Positions 16,812 to 26,705 are shown, counted from the first letter of the stretch. The stretch is DNA of 34,518 nucleotides from Candidatus Methylomirabilota bacterium (GCA_026387775.1 JAPLLC010000171.1:1-34518); one strand, 5' to 3'. The notes: generated by a model from the letters alone, not told the origin. A program made the numbers and translations.

Positions 16812-19800
16812 TCAGGAGATGTTGAAGTATTTTGCCTCCGGGTGATGCACGATGATCGCCGAGGTGGATTGCTCGGGGTCGAGCTGGAACTCCTGGCTCA
16901 GCTCTACCCCGATCCGCCCCGGATCGAGCAGCGTGAACAGCTTGGCTTGATCCTCCAGGTTGGGGCAGGCGGGATAGCCCGGGCTGTACCGCGACCCTCG
17001 GTAGCCCTGCCGAAAGACTCGCGTGAGATCAGGGGAATCCTCTCCCGCGATTCCCAGCTCCTCCCGCATGCGCCGGTGCCACAGCTCCGCCAGCGCCTCC
17101 GCCGATTCCACCGATAGCCCGTGCAGGTACAGGTAGTCGGTGTAGTTGTGCTCCTCGAACAACTCGCGCGTGGCCTCGGACGCCTTCCGCCCGATCGTCA
17201 CCAGCATGCACCCCAGCACATCCATCCGGCCAGACTCCATGCCGGCGAAGAAGTCCGCCAGACAGAGCCGCCGGCCCCCGGCCTGACGGGGGAAGGTGAA
17301 TCGCACCCGAGGCGTCCGCCCGTCCTCGGCAAACACCACTAAGTCGTTGCCGTCCGACTGGCACGGGTAGTAGCCGTACACCACCTGCGGCTGGAGGATC
17401 TGCTCCGCGTGGCATCGCGCCTTCCAGCGCTCGTAGATCGGCCGAACGTGGGTCTGGATCAGCTCATCGAAGTGATCCCGGTCTCCCCTTCCCCGGTGGA
17501 ACTGCCATTGCGTCCGGAAGAGCGCCACCTCGTTCACGAAGCCGAAGACGTCGTCCAGAGAGATGCCAGTCATCACCCGAGAGCCGAAGAATGGCGCTAC
17601 CGGGATGGGCACGTCCGCTCGCACGTCGCTTTGGACTCGCGCCGCGGACACCGCCGGAGCCGCCGGCCGCAACACCTCCGCCTGGGCCGCGCGCTTCCGC
17701 GGCGCCGCGACCCGCTGGGCCTGCCCCTCCACACGGTCGCGCGCCATGATCTCTTCCATCAGGCGGAGTCCATCGAAGGCATCGCCGCCATAATGGACTT
17801 CCCCCTTGTAGATCGCGCGCAGGTCTCCCTCCACATAGCCGCGGGTAAGCGCGGCCCCGCCCAGGATCACCGGGAACCGGTCCAGCTCCCTGGCGTTCAG
17901 CTCCTCCAGGTTTTCCTTCATCACCAGCGTCGACTTCACCAGCAGGCCGCTCATCCCGATGGCGTCCGCCCGGTGCGTGAGCGCCGCCTCGACGATGTTG
18001 TGGATGGGCTGCTTGATGCCGAGGTTGATCACGCTGTATCCGTTGTTGCTCAGGATGATGTCCACCAGGTTCTTCCCGATGTCGTGGACGTCCCCCTTGA
18101 CCGTGGCCAGGACGATCTTGCCCCTGCTCTGCCCGTCCGACTTCGACATGAACCGGTCCAGATATCCGACGGCGGTCTTCATCACCTCCGCCGACTGGAG
18201 CACGAAGGGAAGCTGCATCTGGCCGCTGCCGAACAGCTCTCCGACCGTCTTCATGCCGTCCAGCAGGATCTCGTTGATGATGATCAGGGGGTCGTGCCTC
18301 CGGAGCGCCTCGTCCAGGAGGAGCTCCAGCCCCGGCTTCTCCCCCTCGACGATCCGCGCCTTCAGACGCTCCTCCAGGGTCCGGGAGACCTCGCTCGCCA
18401 CCGTCGTCTTGCCCGTCCCCGCCTTCTCGAACAGGCCCATGAACTCCGTGAGGGGGTCGTAGTCGTCCCGTCGCTCGTCGAAGATGAGCTGGCGCGCCAC
18501 CTCTCGCTGTCTGGGATCGATCCGATGCAGGGGCAGGATGCGCATGGCGTTGACGATGGCCGCGTCCAGCCCGGCCTCGATCGCCAGATGCAGGAATACG
18601 CTGTTCAGAACCTGGCGTGCCGCCGGCTTCAGGCCGAAGGAGACGTTGCTCACCCCCAGGATCGTGAAGACCCCCGGCAGTTCGTCCTTGATCCGGCGGA
18701 TGGCCTCCAGCGTGGCGATGCCGTCCTTTCGCAGCTCCTCCTGGCCGGAGCTCAGCGGGAAGGTCAACGCATCGAAGATGAGGTCGGAAGGTTCCAGACC
18801 GTAGCGCTTGACCGCCAGGTCGTGGAGACGGTGAGCCACCTTCAGCTTCCAGTCCAGCGTGCGAGCCTGCCCCTCCTCGTCGATCAAGAGGGCGACGACC
18901 GCGGCGCCGTAGCGCTTGGCCATAGGGAAGATACGGGCCGGCCGGCCGGCATCCCCATCCTCCAGATTGACCGAGTTGATGACCGCCCGCCCACCGATTC
19001 GTTTCAGCGCCGTCTCGATCACGGGCACCTCGGTGGAGTCGATGACCAGGGGAAGGGTGCACTGGGTGACGAAGCGGCGCACGACCTCGTCTACGTCCGC
19101 CACGCCGTCCCGGCCGACATAGTCCACGCACACGTCCAGAACGTGTGCACCCTCCCTGGCCTGCTCCCGGGCCATCCCCACCATGCCGTCGTAGTCGCCG
19201 GCCAAGAGATACTCCCGGCACTGCTTCGACCCATTGGCGTTCGTCCGCTCTCCCACGATGAGGAAGCTCTTATCCTGTCGAAACGGGGCGCTCTGATACA
19301 GGCTGGACGCGCCGGGCACGTATTCTGGCCTCCGGAGTCGCGCTTCGCGCCGGCCGATCATCTCCACCACGCGCTTCAGGTGGGCGGGCGTCGTCCCGCA
19401 GCAGCCGCCGATGACGGAGACGCCGTGCTCTTCAACAAAGATCTTGTGGAAGGCGGCCAGCTCGTCCGGGGTGAGGAGGTATCTCGCGTGTCCGCCCTCC
19501 ATCCGCGGCAGTCCCGCGTTTGGCATGCAGGAGATGGCCGTGCGGCAGTGCCGGCTCAGGTAGCGTACGTGCTCCATCATCTCCTGTGGGCCCGTGGCAC
19601 AATTCAGCCCGATCACATCCAGACCATAGGGCTCGAGCGTGGTGAGGGCCGCACCGATCTCGGTCCCCAGGAGCATGGTCCCGGTCTTCTCCATCGTCAC
19701 CTGGACCATGAGGGGGACGTCGGCACCGGACGCCCGCATGGAGTCTCGGCAGCCCACGATTGCCGCCTTGGCCTGCAGGAGGTCCTGGCAGGTCTCGATC

Positions 19801-20276
19801 AGGAGTACGTGCGCCCCGCCTTCCAGGAGGCCCCGCGCCTGCTCCGCGTACATGGAGACCAGCTCGTCCCAGCCGATCTGCCCCAGGGACGGCAGACGCG
19901 TGCCGGGACCCATCGAGCCCACCACGAACCGGGGATGCTCCGGGGTCGTGAAGTCGTCCGCGACCTCGCGAGCCAGTTTCGCGGCGATCCGGTTGATCTC
20001 GTAGGTTTGATCCGCCAGGTCGTACTCCCCCAGGACCAGACGGCTCGCGCCGAAGGTGTCGGTCTCCACCGCATCGCAGCCGACCGTGAGAAAGCTGGCA
20101 TGGATCTCGCGAATCACCTGCGGGCGGGTCAGGACGAGATACTCGTTGCACCCCTCCTTTCCCCCGAAGTCGTCCAGGGCGAGACTCCGGTCCTGGATGG
20201 ATGTGCCCATGGCCCCGTCGAAGATGAGCACGCACTCGCGCAGTCTCTGTCGGAACTCTGCGGTCGCTCTCGTCAC
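16812..20276 (-). CDS. metH: Cobalamin-dependent methionine synthase MetH (1154 aa)
   Basis: Hcy-methyltransferase domain (IGGCCGTTPAHL), pterin-binding domain (IVGERTNANGSKQCREYL), B12-binding motif (KGDVHDIGKNLVDIILSNNGYSVINLG), activation domain (ALAELWHRRMREELG...YRGSRYSPGYPACPNLEDQ). GTG start. Confidence 0.96.
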   Translation of the reverse strand: MTRATAEFRQRLRECVLIFDGAMGTSIQDRSLALDDFGGKEGCNEYLVLTRPQVIREIHASFLTVGCDAVETDTFGASRLVLGEYDLADQTYEINRIAAKLAREVADDFTTPEHPRFVVGSMGPGTRLPSLGQIGWDELVSMYAEQARGLLEGGAHVLLIETCQDLLQAKAAIVGCRDSMRASGADVPLMVQVTMEKTGTMLLGTEIGAALTTLEPYGLDVIGLNCATGPQEMMEHVRYLSRHCRTAISCMPNAGLPRMEGGHARYLLTPDELAAFHKIFVEEHGVSVIGGCCGTTPAHLKRVVEMIGRREARLRRPEYVPGASSLYQSAPFRQDKSFLIVGERTNANGSKQCREYLLAGDYDGMVGMAREQAREGAHVLDVCVDYVGRDGVADVDEVVRRFVTQCTLPLVIDSTEVPVIETALKRIGGRAVINSVNLEDGDAGRPARIFPMAKRYGAAVVALLIDEEGQARTLDWKLKVAHRLHDLAVKRYGLEPSDLIFDALTFPLSSGQEELRKDGIATLEAIRRIKDELPGVFTILGVSNVSFGLKPAARQVLNSVFLHLAIEAGLDAAIVNAMRILPLHRIDPRQREVARQLIFDERRDDYDPLTEFMGLFEKAGTGKTTVASEVSRTLEERLKARIVEGEKPGLELLLDEALRRHDPLIIINEILLDGMKTVGELFGSGQMQLPFVLQSAEVMKTAVGYLDRFMSKSDGQSRGKIVLATVKGDVHDIGKNLVDIILSNNGYSVINLGIKQPIHNIVEAALTHRADAIGMSGLLVKSTLVMKENLEELNARELDRFPVILGGAALTRGYVEGDLRAIYKGEVHYGGDAFDGLRLMEEIMARDRVEGQAQRVAAPRKRAAQAEVLRPAAPAVSAARVQSDVRADVPIPVAPFFGSRVMTGISLDDVFGFVNEVALFRTQWQFHRGRGDRDHFDELIQTHVRPIYERWKARCHAEQILQPQVVYGYYPCQSDGNDLVVFAEDGRTPRVRFTFPRQAGGRRLCLADFFAGMESGRMDVLGCMLVTIGRKASEATRELFEEHNYTDYLYLHGLSVESAEALAELWHRRMREELGIAGEDSPDLTRVFRQGYRGSRYSPGYPACPNLEDQAKLFTLLDPGRIGVELSQEFQLDPEQSTSAIIVHHPEAKYFNIS

Positions 20277-21322
20277 GTGGTCATCCTCGGGTGGCCCGCC
20301 TTCGGGAGCGCGGAGGCCATCTCGGCCGCCTCGACCCCCTGGATCACGCGGAAGAGGAGCTGAAGCTTCGGGATGGCGACGCCGTGTGCGTCCGCCAGGC
20401 GGACGACGTGGCCGATGACATGATCGGCCTCGGTCTTCCGTCCCCGCTCCAGATCCTGCAGGGTAGAGATCTTCACTCCGGTCATCCCCCGCTCCTGCAT
20501 GATCCGCCCGCGGGCCATGACCGACTCCACCGCGACGTCAACCGGCTGGGAGCATAGCGTCTTCACCGGGAAGCCCTGACAATCCACCAGGGGAATCCCC
20601 AGCCGCTCGGCCACCCGGGCTACCTCGTGGCTCAGCTCCACGAAAAGCGTGGCCAGCGTCAGATCCTGATACATCTCGTGGATATGCAGACGGGTCACGC
20701 AGGACAAGGCGGCAGCCGGCACCATCTGGTTCAGCTTGCACCAGATCACGCTTCGGATCTCGTCCCGAACCTCGATGGGCAGCCCGGCCTTGCGGAACAC
20801 GTCGGCGATCGCCTCGATCCGCTCCGACCGTCGCCCATCAAACTCGCCGATCCAGGTCCCTCCCTCGTTCGTGTGGATCACCCGGCCCGGCTCCGGCATC
20901 GCGGCCCCCACGATCGTGGCCGCACCCACCACTGCTTCCCGTCCAAATGCCTCGCCCAGCGCCTCGTCTTTCCGTCCCCCGTTCTGGACCGAGATCGCCG
21001 CACCGATCCGGCCGCGGAGGTGCCCGAGCGACGCCAGCGTCTCCCGGGTGTCATAGCTCTTTACCCCCAGGATCAACAGCTCCGCCGAGGTCACCTCCGC
21101 CGGCTCCCACACGGCCCGGACCCCGAGGATCACCTGATCCCCCCGCATCCCCCCGATGCGAAGCCCCTGTTTCCGAATCGCCTCCGCGTGCGCCCGGCGG
21201 GTCAGCAGCGTCACATCCTCCCCCGCCAGGGCGAAATATCCTCCGAGGACGCTGCCCAGCGCCCCCGCCCCCACGATCACCGTCTTCACGTCATGGCTCC
21301 CAACGTGCTCCGCACTATTCAC
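20273..21322 (-). CDS. panE: 2-dehydropantoate 2-reductase family protein (PanE/ApbA)
   Basis: VKTVIVGAGALGSVLGGYFALAGEDVTLLTRRAHAEAIRKQGLRI (Rossmann), LGVKSYDTRETL, GRKTEADHVIGHVVRLADAHGVAIPKLQLL; 4-nt overlap with metH start. True start probably GTG near 21289. Confidence 0.9.
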   Translation of the reverse strand: MNSAEHVGSHDVKTVIVGAGALGSVLGGYFALAGEDVTLLTRRAHAEAIRKQGLRIGGMRGDQVILGVRAVWEPAEVTSAELLILGVKSYDTRETLASLGHLRGRIGAAISVQNGGRKDEALGEAFGREAVVGAATIVGAAMPEPGRVIHTNEGGTWIGEFDGRRSERIEAIADVFRKAGLPIEVRDEIRSVIWCKLNQMVPAAALSCVTRLHIHEMYQDLTLATLFVELSHEVARVAERLGIPLVDCQGFPVKTLCSQPVDVAVESVMARGRIMQERGMTGVKISTLQDLERGRKTEADHVIGHVVRLADAHGVAIPKLQLLFRVIQGVEAAEMASALPKAGHPRMTT

Positions 21323-21429
21323 AAGCTATGCGACCAAGCAGAGCGCATTCATTCGAGCGGCCCCCAATCCTCACGACAAGACGTCCGTCATGCCCCGCCC
21401 GCCGGCGCAATCACTGCAATTTATCACTT

Positions 21430-22446
21430 TCAGAGTCCCTCCACAAATCGATTGCTAAAGACTGCTCCGACGTCCACCGGCTTCTTCAGCAGACCCAGCT
21501 CCAAGTACGTCTTCCCCACTTTCCGGAGAACGTCCATCTCGAACCAGCCCAGCCCGTGCTGCTTGGTTCCCTCGCTCACGGTGGACGCGTTTCGGATCTT
21601 GATGATCTCCAGGTTTCGCTTGACGTCCTGCCCGTCGGTCGCGTACTTCACCGCCAGCTCGGCCGCCTTGGCCGGGTTGTCCAGCATCCACTGGCTCCCC
21701 TTCCGGTACGCGCGCAGGAACCGTCGCACCAGATCCGGCTGTTTCAGGGCCGTCTCGGTACGGACCGCGAATACGTCCGTGGGGATGTCCAGATAATCGC
21801 GCGCCCAGATCGCGTTGACCTCGCCCAGCCCCTTCTGCTGCGCCGCCCAGAGGCCGGTATCTGTCGCCGCCGTGGCATCCACCTTCCCCTCCAGCAGGGG
21901 TCCGAAGTTCAAGACACCGGTCGCCACCACCTCCACATCCGACTCCTTCAACCCCACCGAGTGCAGGATGACGAGGAGATTGTGCCGCGTGCCGCTCGCC
22001 ATGCTGTAGACACCAATTCGTTTCCCCTTGAGTTCCTGGGGCTTGGTGATATTCCTCCCTTTCAGGGATACCACGTTGAAGACGTTCTTCGGATAGATGT
22101 TGTAGACGGCCTGGACCTGGGCCCCCTGCTCCACGCCGAATAGGATCGGCTCGACGTTGGTGAAGGCGAAGTCGGCGTTTCCGACCAGCACATGCTTCAA
22201 GGCCTCGCCCCCGCCCGCCCCCGGCACGAATTCACACTCAAGTCCTTGCTCCATAAACCAGCCGAACTCCTGCGCCGCGAAGATGTTGGCCTGCTCCGAG
22301 ATGGCCTGGCTCCAGCAGGCCATGCGGACCTTGTCCGCCGCCTCCACCCGACGAGCCCCCCATCCGACCGCCATCGTCGCACCCAGGATCCCTCCCGCAC
22401 GCAGAACCTCTCGACGCGACCACACACTCAACCGCTCCGCACTCAT
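21430..22446 (-). CDS. NitT/TauT/Thi5-NMT1-type ABC transporter substrate-binding protein
   Basis: SRREVLRAGGILGATMAVGW (Tat-like signal), KVRMACWSQAISEQANIFAAQEFGWFMEQGLECEFVPGAGGGEALKHVLVGNADFAF; start at 22446. Confidence 0.88.
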   Translation of the reverse strand: MSAERLSVWSRREVLRAGGILGATMAVGWGARRVEAADKVRMACWSQAISEQANIFAAQEFGWFMEQGLECEFVPGAGGGEALKHVLVGNADFAFTNVEPILFGVEQGAQVQAVYNIYPKNVFNVVSLKGRNITKPQELKGKRIGVYSMASGTRHNLLVILHSVGLKESDVEVVATGVLNFGPLLEGKVDATAATDTGLWAAQQKGLGEVNAIWARDYLDIPTDVFAVRTETALKQPDLVRRFLRAYRKGSQWMLDNPAKAAELAVKYATDGQDVKRNLEIIKIRNASTVSEGTKQHGLGWFEMDVLRKVGKTYLELGLLKKPVDVGAVFSNRFVEGL

Positions 22447-22570
22447 CACCACCCCTCCTCGCACCCCCGCAGTTCTCCCCGTCCCCCAATCGCGCAATTT
22501 CCAATTCACAATTCGAAATTCGAAATCGCCTCCCCCTCTGCTCCCTTGCACCCCCGCACCCCCGCGCCTG

Positions 22571-23356
22571 TCAGTCCCGGTATCGCCTGGCTAGACACCG
22601 CCGCTCCAGGAAGCCGATCATCTCGTACAACACCACACCCAGGACGATCAACACGACGAACACCGCGAACATGAGCGGAGTATCCATCATCCCCTGCGAC
22701 CCGATGATGAGCGCCCCCAGGCCCCGATTGGCCCCCACGTACTCCGCCACCACCGCGCCCACCAGGCTCAGAATCATGCCCACCCGGAGCCCCGCGACGA
22801 CATAGGGCGCCGCGTTGGGCAGCCGCAGCCATCGCAGTGTCTGCCACCGGCTCGCCCGCAGGGCGGCGAACAACTCCAGGGCCTCGCCGTCCACTTCGTT
22901 CAGGCCCGTCACCGTGTTCTCGAACAAGGGGAAGAAGGCGATGAGCGCGGTAATCAGGACCTTGGGCAGGATGCCAAAGCCGAACCACATGACGAAGATG
23001 GGAGCCAAGGCCAGTTTGGGCATCGCCTGGGAGGCGATCAGGTATGGGTGGAGGATCCCGCGCAGTCGGGGCGAGAGGGCCACGCCGACCCCCAGACCGA
23101 TGCCGAGGATGCTCCCACCCAGGAAGCCCAGCAGGATCTCGACGAGCGTGACGCCCAGGTGGATGAGCAGGAACCCGCTTCGTGTGTGGCTGACCAGACT
23201 CTCCCACACCAGGCTTGGCGCGGGCAGGACGAGCGGCGGGATGTCTCTCAGCCGCACCACAGTCTCCCAGATCGCGACAAACGCCACGAACAGAAGCGCC
23301 GGGCCGAGAACATTCCCGCCCGTCCACGGGATCCGCCAAGGCGAGACCGCCTTCAT
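22571..23356 (-). CDS. ABC transporter permease (SsuC/TauC/ThiX family)
   Basis: EVDGEALELFAALRASRWQTLRWLRLPNAAPYVVAGLRVGMILSLVGAVVAEYVGANRGLGALI; start overlaps ATPase stop (ATGA). Confidence 0.9.
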   Translation of the reverse strand: MKAVSPWRIPWTGGNVLGPALLFVAFVAIWETVVRLRDIPPLVLPAPSLVWESLVSHTRSGFLLIHLGVTLVEILLGFLGGSILGIGLGVGVALSPRLRGILHPYLIASQAMPKLALAPIFVMWFGFGILPKVLITALIAFFPLFENTVTGLNEVDGEALELFAALRASRWQTLRWLRLPNAAPYVVAGLRVGMILSLVGAVVAEYVGANRGLGALIIGSQGMMDTPLMFAVFVVLIVLGVVLYEMIGFLERRCLARRYRD

Positions 23357-24126
23357 CCCTCTCCTTCCCCGTTCGTCTGCATCGCGTGTTTTACCTCGCG
23401 GCACGTGGCGGCAAATACCGGGTCGAAGCGCTGGTCGGGAACCCTCGGCCGCTGCAGAGGAACCTCGAACACTTGGCGTACCGTCCCGGGCCGCGGGCTC
23501 AAGAGGACCACACGGTCCGCCAGGAAGACCGCCTCGGCGATGTCGTGGGTAACGAACAGGATGGTAGGTCTCCGCGCCCTCCACACGTTCAAGAGGTCCA
23601 GATGCATCTGCTCGCGGGTGATGGCGTCCAGGGCGCCGAAGGGTTCGTCCATCAGGAGGATACCCGGCTGAAGCAAGAGGGCCCGCGCGATCGACACCCG
23701 CTGCTGCATCCCTCCCGACAGATGCCGGGGAAAACGGTCCAGGAACTCCCCGAGGCCCATGCTGGCAAGCAAGGCCTCCGCCTCCGCGCACGCCTGCTCG
23801 GGGGGCAGCCCGCGCACCTGGGCGGGGAGCAGGACGTTCTCCATCGCCGTCCGCCATGGCAGGAGAACCGGCTGCTGGAAGACGATGCCGACCTCCCTGC
23901 TCGGGCCGGTGACGGCCACCCCGTCGATCCGCATCTCACCGCGATTCGGCGGCAGCAATCCCGCCACGATCCGCAGGAACGTGGTCTTCCCGCAGCCGCT
24001 CTCCCCCACCAGCGCCACGAACTCTCCCGCCTGCGCCGTGAGATCCACGTCTCGCAGTGCCAGCATCGGGCCCGAGGGGGTCGCGAACTCACTCGAGATG
24101 CCGCGCGCCTCAATCTTGGTCGTCAC
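23353..24126 (-). CDS. ABC transporter ATP-binding protein (SsuB/TauB/ThiZ family)
   Basis: Walker A GESGCGKTTFLRIV, LSGGMQQRVSIARALLLQPGILLMDEPFGALD; probable GTG start at 24126 (ORF open to 24159). Confidence 0.92.
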   Translation of the reverse strand: MTTKIEARGISSEFATPSGPMLALRDVDLTAQAGEFVALVGESGCGKTTFLRIVAGLLPPNRGEMRIDGVAVTGPSREVGIVFQQPVLLPWRTAMENVLLPAQVRGLPPEQACAEAEALLASMGLGEFLDRFPRHLSGGMQQRVSIARALLLQPGILLMDEPFGALDAITREQMHLDLLNVWRARRPTILFVTHDIAEAVFLADRVVLLSPRPGTVRQVFEVPLQRPRVPDQRFDPVFAATCREVKHAMQTNGEGEG

Positions 24127-24216
24127 GGGTATGCCCGATACGCCATGACCATATCCCACTCCACCACTTCACCAATTCACTCTTCCCCAACTGCACCCCT
24201 CGCCTCTTGTCGCGCA

Positions 24217-25587
24217 TCACCCATCGATCCCAACCCAGCGGAGCAGCGGAAGCAGGTTCTGAGCGCCGTCGTGGTGCCAGGCCAGCGGTGGATGCGGCAT
24301 CTCGCCGATCGGGCAGATCCGGCAGACTCCCAGCGGAGCCAGGGCCTCCGCCAGGCGCTCTCGCCGCTGGCGACTCACGGCCGTCCCCACGCTCTGCAGA
24401 TGGCGGCTGAAGGGTCGAACCAGCCCGGCCACGTCGGCCAGGTCCGTCACCGCCTTGACCCGCACGACGCGGTTCAGGCAGGAAGGGACAAACGCCGGGT
24501 CGTCCTGGTAGATCACCGTCCAGGCTGTTCCCCCTTCGCTGGCGAAGAGCCGCACCGCCTCGTCGCGCAGCTCGCTGAACTCCGCCGCCGTCCTCGCCTG
24601 CTGGATCGCCGCGGCCTCCTCGACCGTGAGGAGCCCGCGGGGCATCGCCCGCTCGAAGCCCGCCATGGCAACCGCCAGCCGCTCCGCGAAATCCTGCGGC
24701 GTGATCTGACCGCCCCGCTCTACGTACACCAGATGGGCCGAGACGCAGCCCTGCTGGTCGAAGAGCGACACGTCGTAGGCCAGGCGGTCCGCCAACTGGT
24801 CGGCCGTCGCCGGGTCAAGCGCCTCGCGCCCGATCACCGCGAAGCTCAGCTTGTGGCCGTGGCCCACGAAACGCACAGGGGGCGGAACGCGCCCGCGAAT
24901 GCTCTCGATGGCCTCGTCGCTTCCCGACGCGACCACCGCCTGCGACGCCCCGAAGGCCGCTTGCTCGACGGCGTGGTTTCCCCCAGGCCAGGGTAAGATG
25001 GCCACCGCCCTCGCCAGCTTCGCATCCACTGCCGCGATGGACCGCGCGAACAGGGCGGGGAAGACCGGCTCCTCGGAGGCCGGCTTGCCGAGGCAGGCAG
25101 ACTTCACCAGCAGAGCGTGGATCAAACTGATGGCGGGTAGTCCCGGCACGTTTCCGGAGAAGATGTGGGTGGTGAGACTGGGACCGCAGGCCCGGTGCAA
25201 CCCACCGACCGCCCGCCTTGGCCGAAACCCGTCCAGCACATCCGGATCCCCCAGCTCCTCGGTCAACAGGTCGAGCAGCGCGTCCTTCCGACAGCCTTGC
25301 AACAGCCGTCGGATCCCTGTCTCCACCATCTGCCCGCTGTAGGGCGTACCGCCGGCGATCCGGCGGCGCGCCGACGCCATCCAGAGGGAATCCGGCGTGA
25401 GCCAGGCGTCCACGACGCGATCCAGGATCTCCACGATCTCGCGAACGGGCAGTCGCGCCAGATACGCCTTGCGCGCCGCCCAGAGCTTGGCCGCAACCTC
25501 TCCCACCAAGATGGCGGTGGGGCCCTCGCCGGCGCGCGTCTGAAGTTCCGGCGGGAGAAACCAGGGCTGCTCCGCGTCCCAGCTCAT
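24217..25587 (-). CDS. Acyl-CoA/acyl-protein reductase, LuxC family
   Basis: THIFSGNVPGLPAISLIHALLVKSACLGKPASEEPVFPALFARSI, VLPWPGG-like segment, FDQQGCVSAHLVYVE (LuxC catalytic Cys context). Start at 25587 overlaps luxE stop (ATGA). Confidence 0.88.
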   Translation of the reverse strand: MSWDAEQPWFLPPELQTRAGEGPTAILVGEVAAKLWAARKAYLARLPVREIVEILDRVVDAWLTPDSLWMASARRRIAGGTPYSGQMVETGIRRLLQGCRKDALLDLLTEELGDPDVLDGFRPRRAVGGLHRACGPSLTTHIFSGNVPGLPAISLIHALLVKSACLGKPASEEPVFPALFARSIAAVDAKLARAVAILPWPGGNHAVEQAAFGASQAVVASGSDEAIESIRGRVPPPVRFVGHGHKLSFAVIGREALDPATADQLADRLAYDVSLFDQQGCVSAHLVYVERGGQITPQDFAERLAVAMAGFERAMPRGLLTVEEAAAIQQARTAAEFSELRDEAVRLFASEGGTAWTVIYQDDPAFVPSCLNRVVRVKAVTDLADVAGLVRPFSRHLQSVGTAVSRQRRERLAEALAPLGVCRICPIGEMPHPPLAWHHDGAQNLLPLLRWVGIDG

Positions 25588-26705
25588 GGCCTGGTCTCTT
25601 CCGTGGCCGCGAGCATCTCGTCCACCGAAACCGAGCATCCCCGGGACTCCGCTCCCTGGATCCGGCCCAGCAGACGAAAGCCCAGCGACGTCGCCACGCC
25701 GACATCCTCGGTCAGGATGCCGATGACGGAGGAACAGTTGGCCAGACCGTAGTGGCAGAGGATCCCCCGCACCCCCTCTGGGACCGGTCGGAGCGTCTCG
25801 GCATCCAGGACGAGGGTCCGCGCCCACGGAGGCGCCTGCATGATGGGCTCGTCGGGCAGCCCGACGGCACGGCGGCGGAGGGGGGAGTCGTAACACTGCA
25901 TGCTCAGCTCGGTCATGCCGTACATGTTGACGCACGCATCCCGCCCGACGCCGAAGTGCTCGGCAATCAAGGTATACAGTTCGGCCTGGGGGATCTCTCG
26001 GGATTTCCCCTTGAATCCCCCGGTGTCCATCACCCGGCTGCCCGTGGGCAGCCGGAACCGCAGACCGTCGGCCCGGCAGCGATCCAGGAAGTGAACGAAG
26101 GCGAAACTCGCCCCGAGCAGGCAGACCGGCTCCCCCTCGTGTTCCACAGCGCGAAGATCCCCCCGCAGACGCTCGGCCTCCAATCCTTCCGTCCCGATGT
26201 AGAATCCGCTGCCGGGGCCGCCGAACCGATCCCGCATCAGACCCAGGTAATGAGCGAGAGAGGAGTTCGGCGAAAGCTCCGGCGGGCTCCCCAGGATCAG
26301 CAGCCGCATCCGATCCAGCTCGGGAAGGAGATTGGCCTTGAAGAAGGTCGCCGCCGAAGCGTCGTAAACCTCCAGCGTGAAGTGATAGTGGCGCCCCCGC
26401 TTGGCCGGGTTGGTCGTCCCGCTCGTCATGAAGCAGGCCACGGCCTGCTCGGCGGCACCGCAGGCCAGCGTAAACTCCTTAAACGCGGCGATGGGGACCG
26501 TGGGAATCTCGCCCCACGCCTGCACGGTCGCCGGGGTCTTGCCGCGCCGCTCGCAAAACCTGCGATACGTCGCGTTCGCCTGGAACTGGTAACCAAAGAG
26601 TCGCAGCGCCAGGTGGCCCCACGCGTCATCGTCCCGGGGCTGATCCGCCCCCCGTCCGATCATCTCGAGAATCGCCGCCCTCAGTTCCACCACGCTCTCA
26701 ACCAC
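25584..26705 (-). CDS. Acyl-protein synthetase, LuxE family (adenylate-forming)
   Basis: YRRFCERRGKTPATVQAWGEIPTVPIAAFKEFTL, FMTSGTTNPAKRGRHYHF, LPTGSRVMDTGGFKGKSREIPQAELY, NMYGMTELSMQCYDSP, ESRGCSVSVDEML; GTG start at 26705. Confidence 0.88.
   Translation of the reverse strand: MVESVVELRAAILEMIGRGADQPRDDDAWGHLALRLFGYQFQANATYRRFCERRGKTPATVQAWGEIPTVPIAAFKEFTLACGAAEQAVACFMTSGTTNPAKRGRHYHFTLEVYDASAATFFKANLLPELDRMRLLILGSPPELSPNSSLAHYLGLMRDRFGGPGSGFYIGTEGLEAERLRGDLRAVEHEGEPVCLLGASFAFVHFLDRCRADGLRFRLPTGSRVMDTGGFKGKSREIPQAELYTLIAEHFGVGRDACVNMYGMTELSMQCYDSPLRRRAVGLPDEPIMQAPPWARTLVLDAETLRPVPEGVRGILCHYGLANCSSVIGILTEDVGVATSLGFRLLGRIQGAESRGCSVSVDEMLAATEETRP

Noticed and set aside
17409-20363. 984-aa plus-strand ORF opposite metH
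   Set aside because: Antisense shadow ORF of a GC-rich gene; His/Arg/Asp/Gly-rich with no recognisable domain, while metH on the minus strand has all expected motifs.
23215-24996. 593-aa plus-strand ORF opposite ABC/luxC genes
   Set aside because: Spurious antisense ORF; spans several well-supported minus-strand genes.
24217-26705. Bioluminescence (lux) operon
   Set aside because: Only LuxC and LuxE homologues are present; no luciferase (LuxA/B) or LuxD, and control is by a TPP riboswitch.
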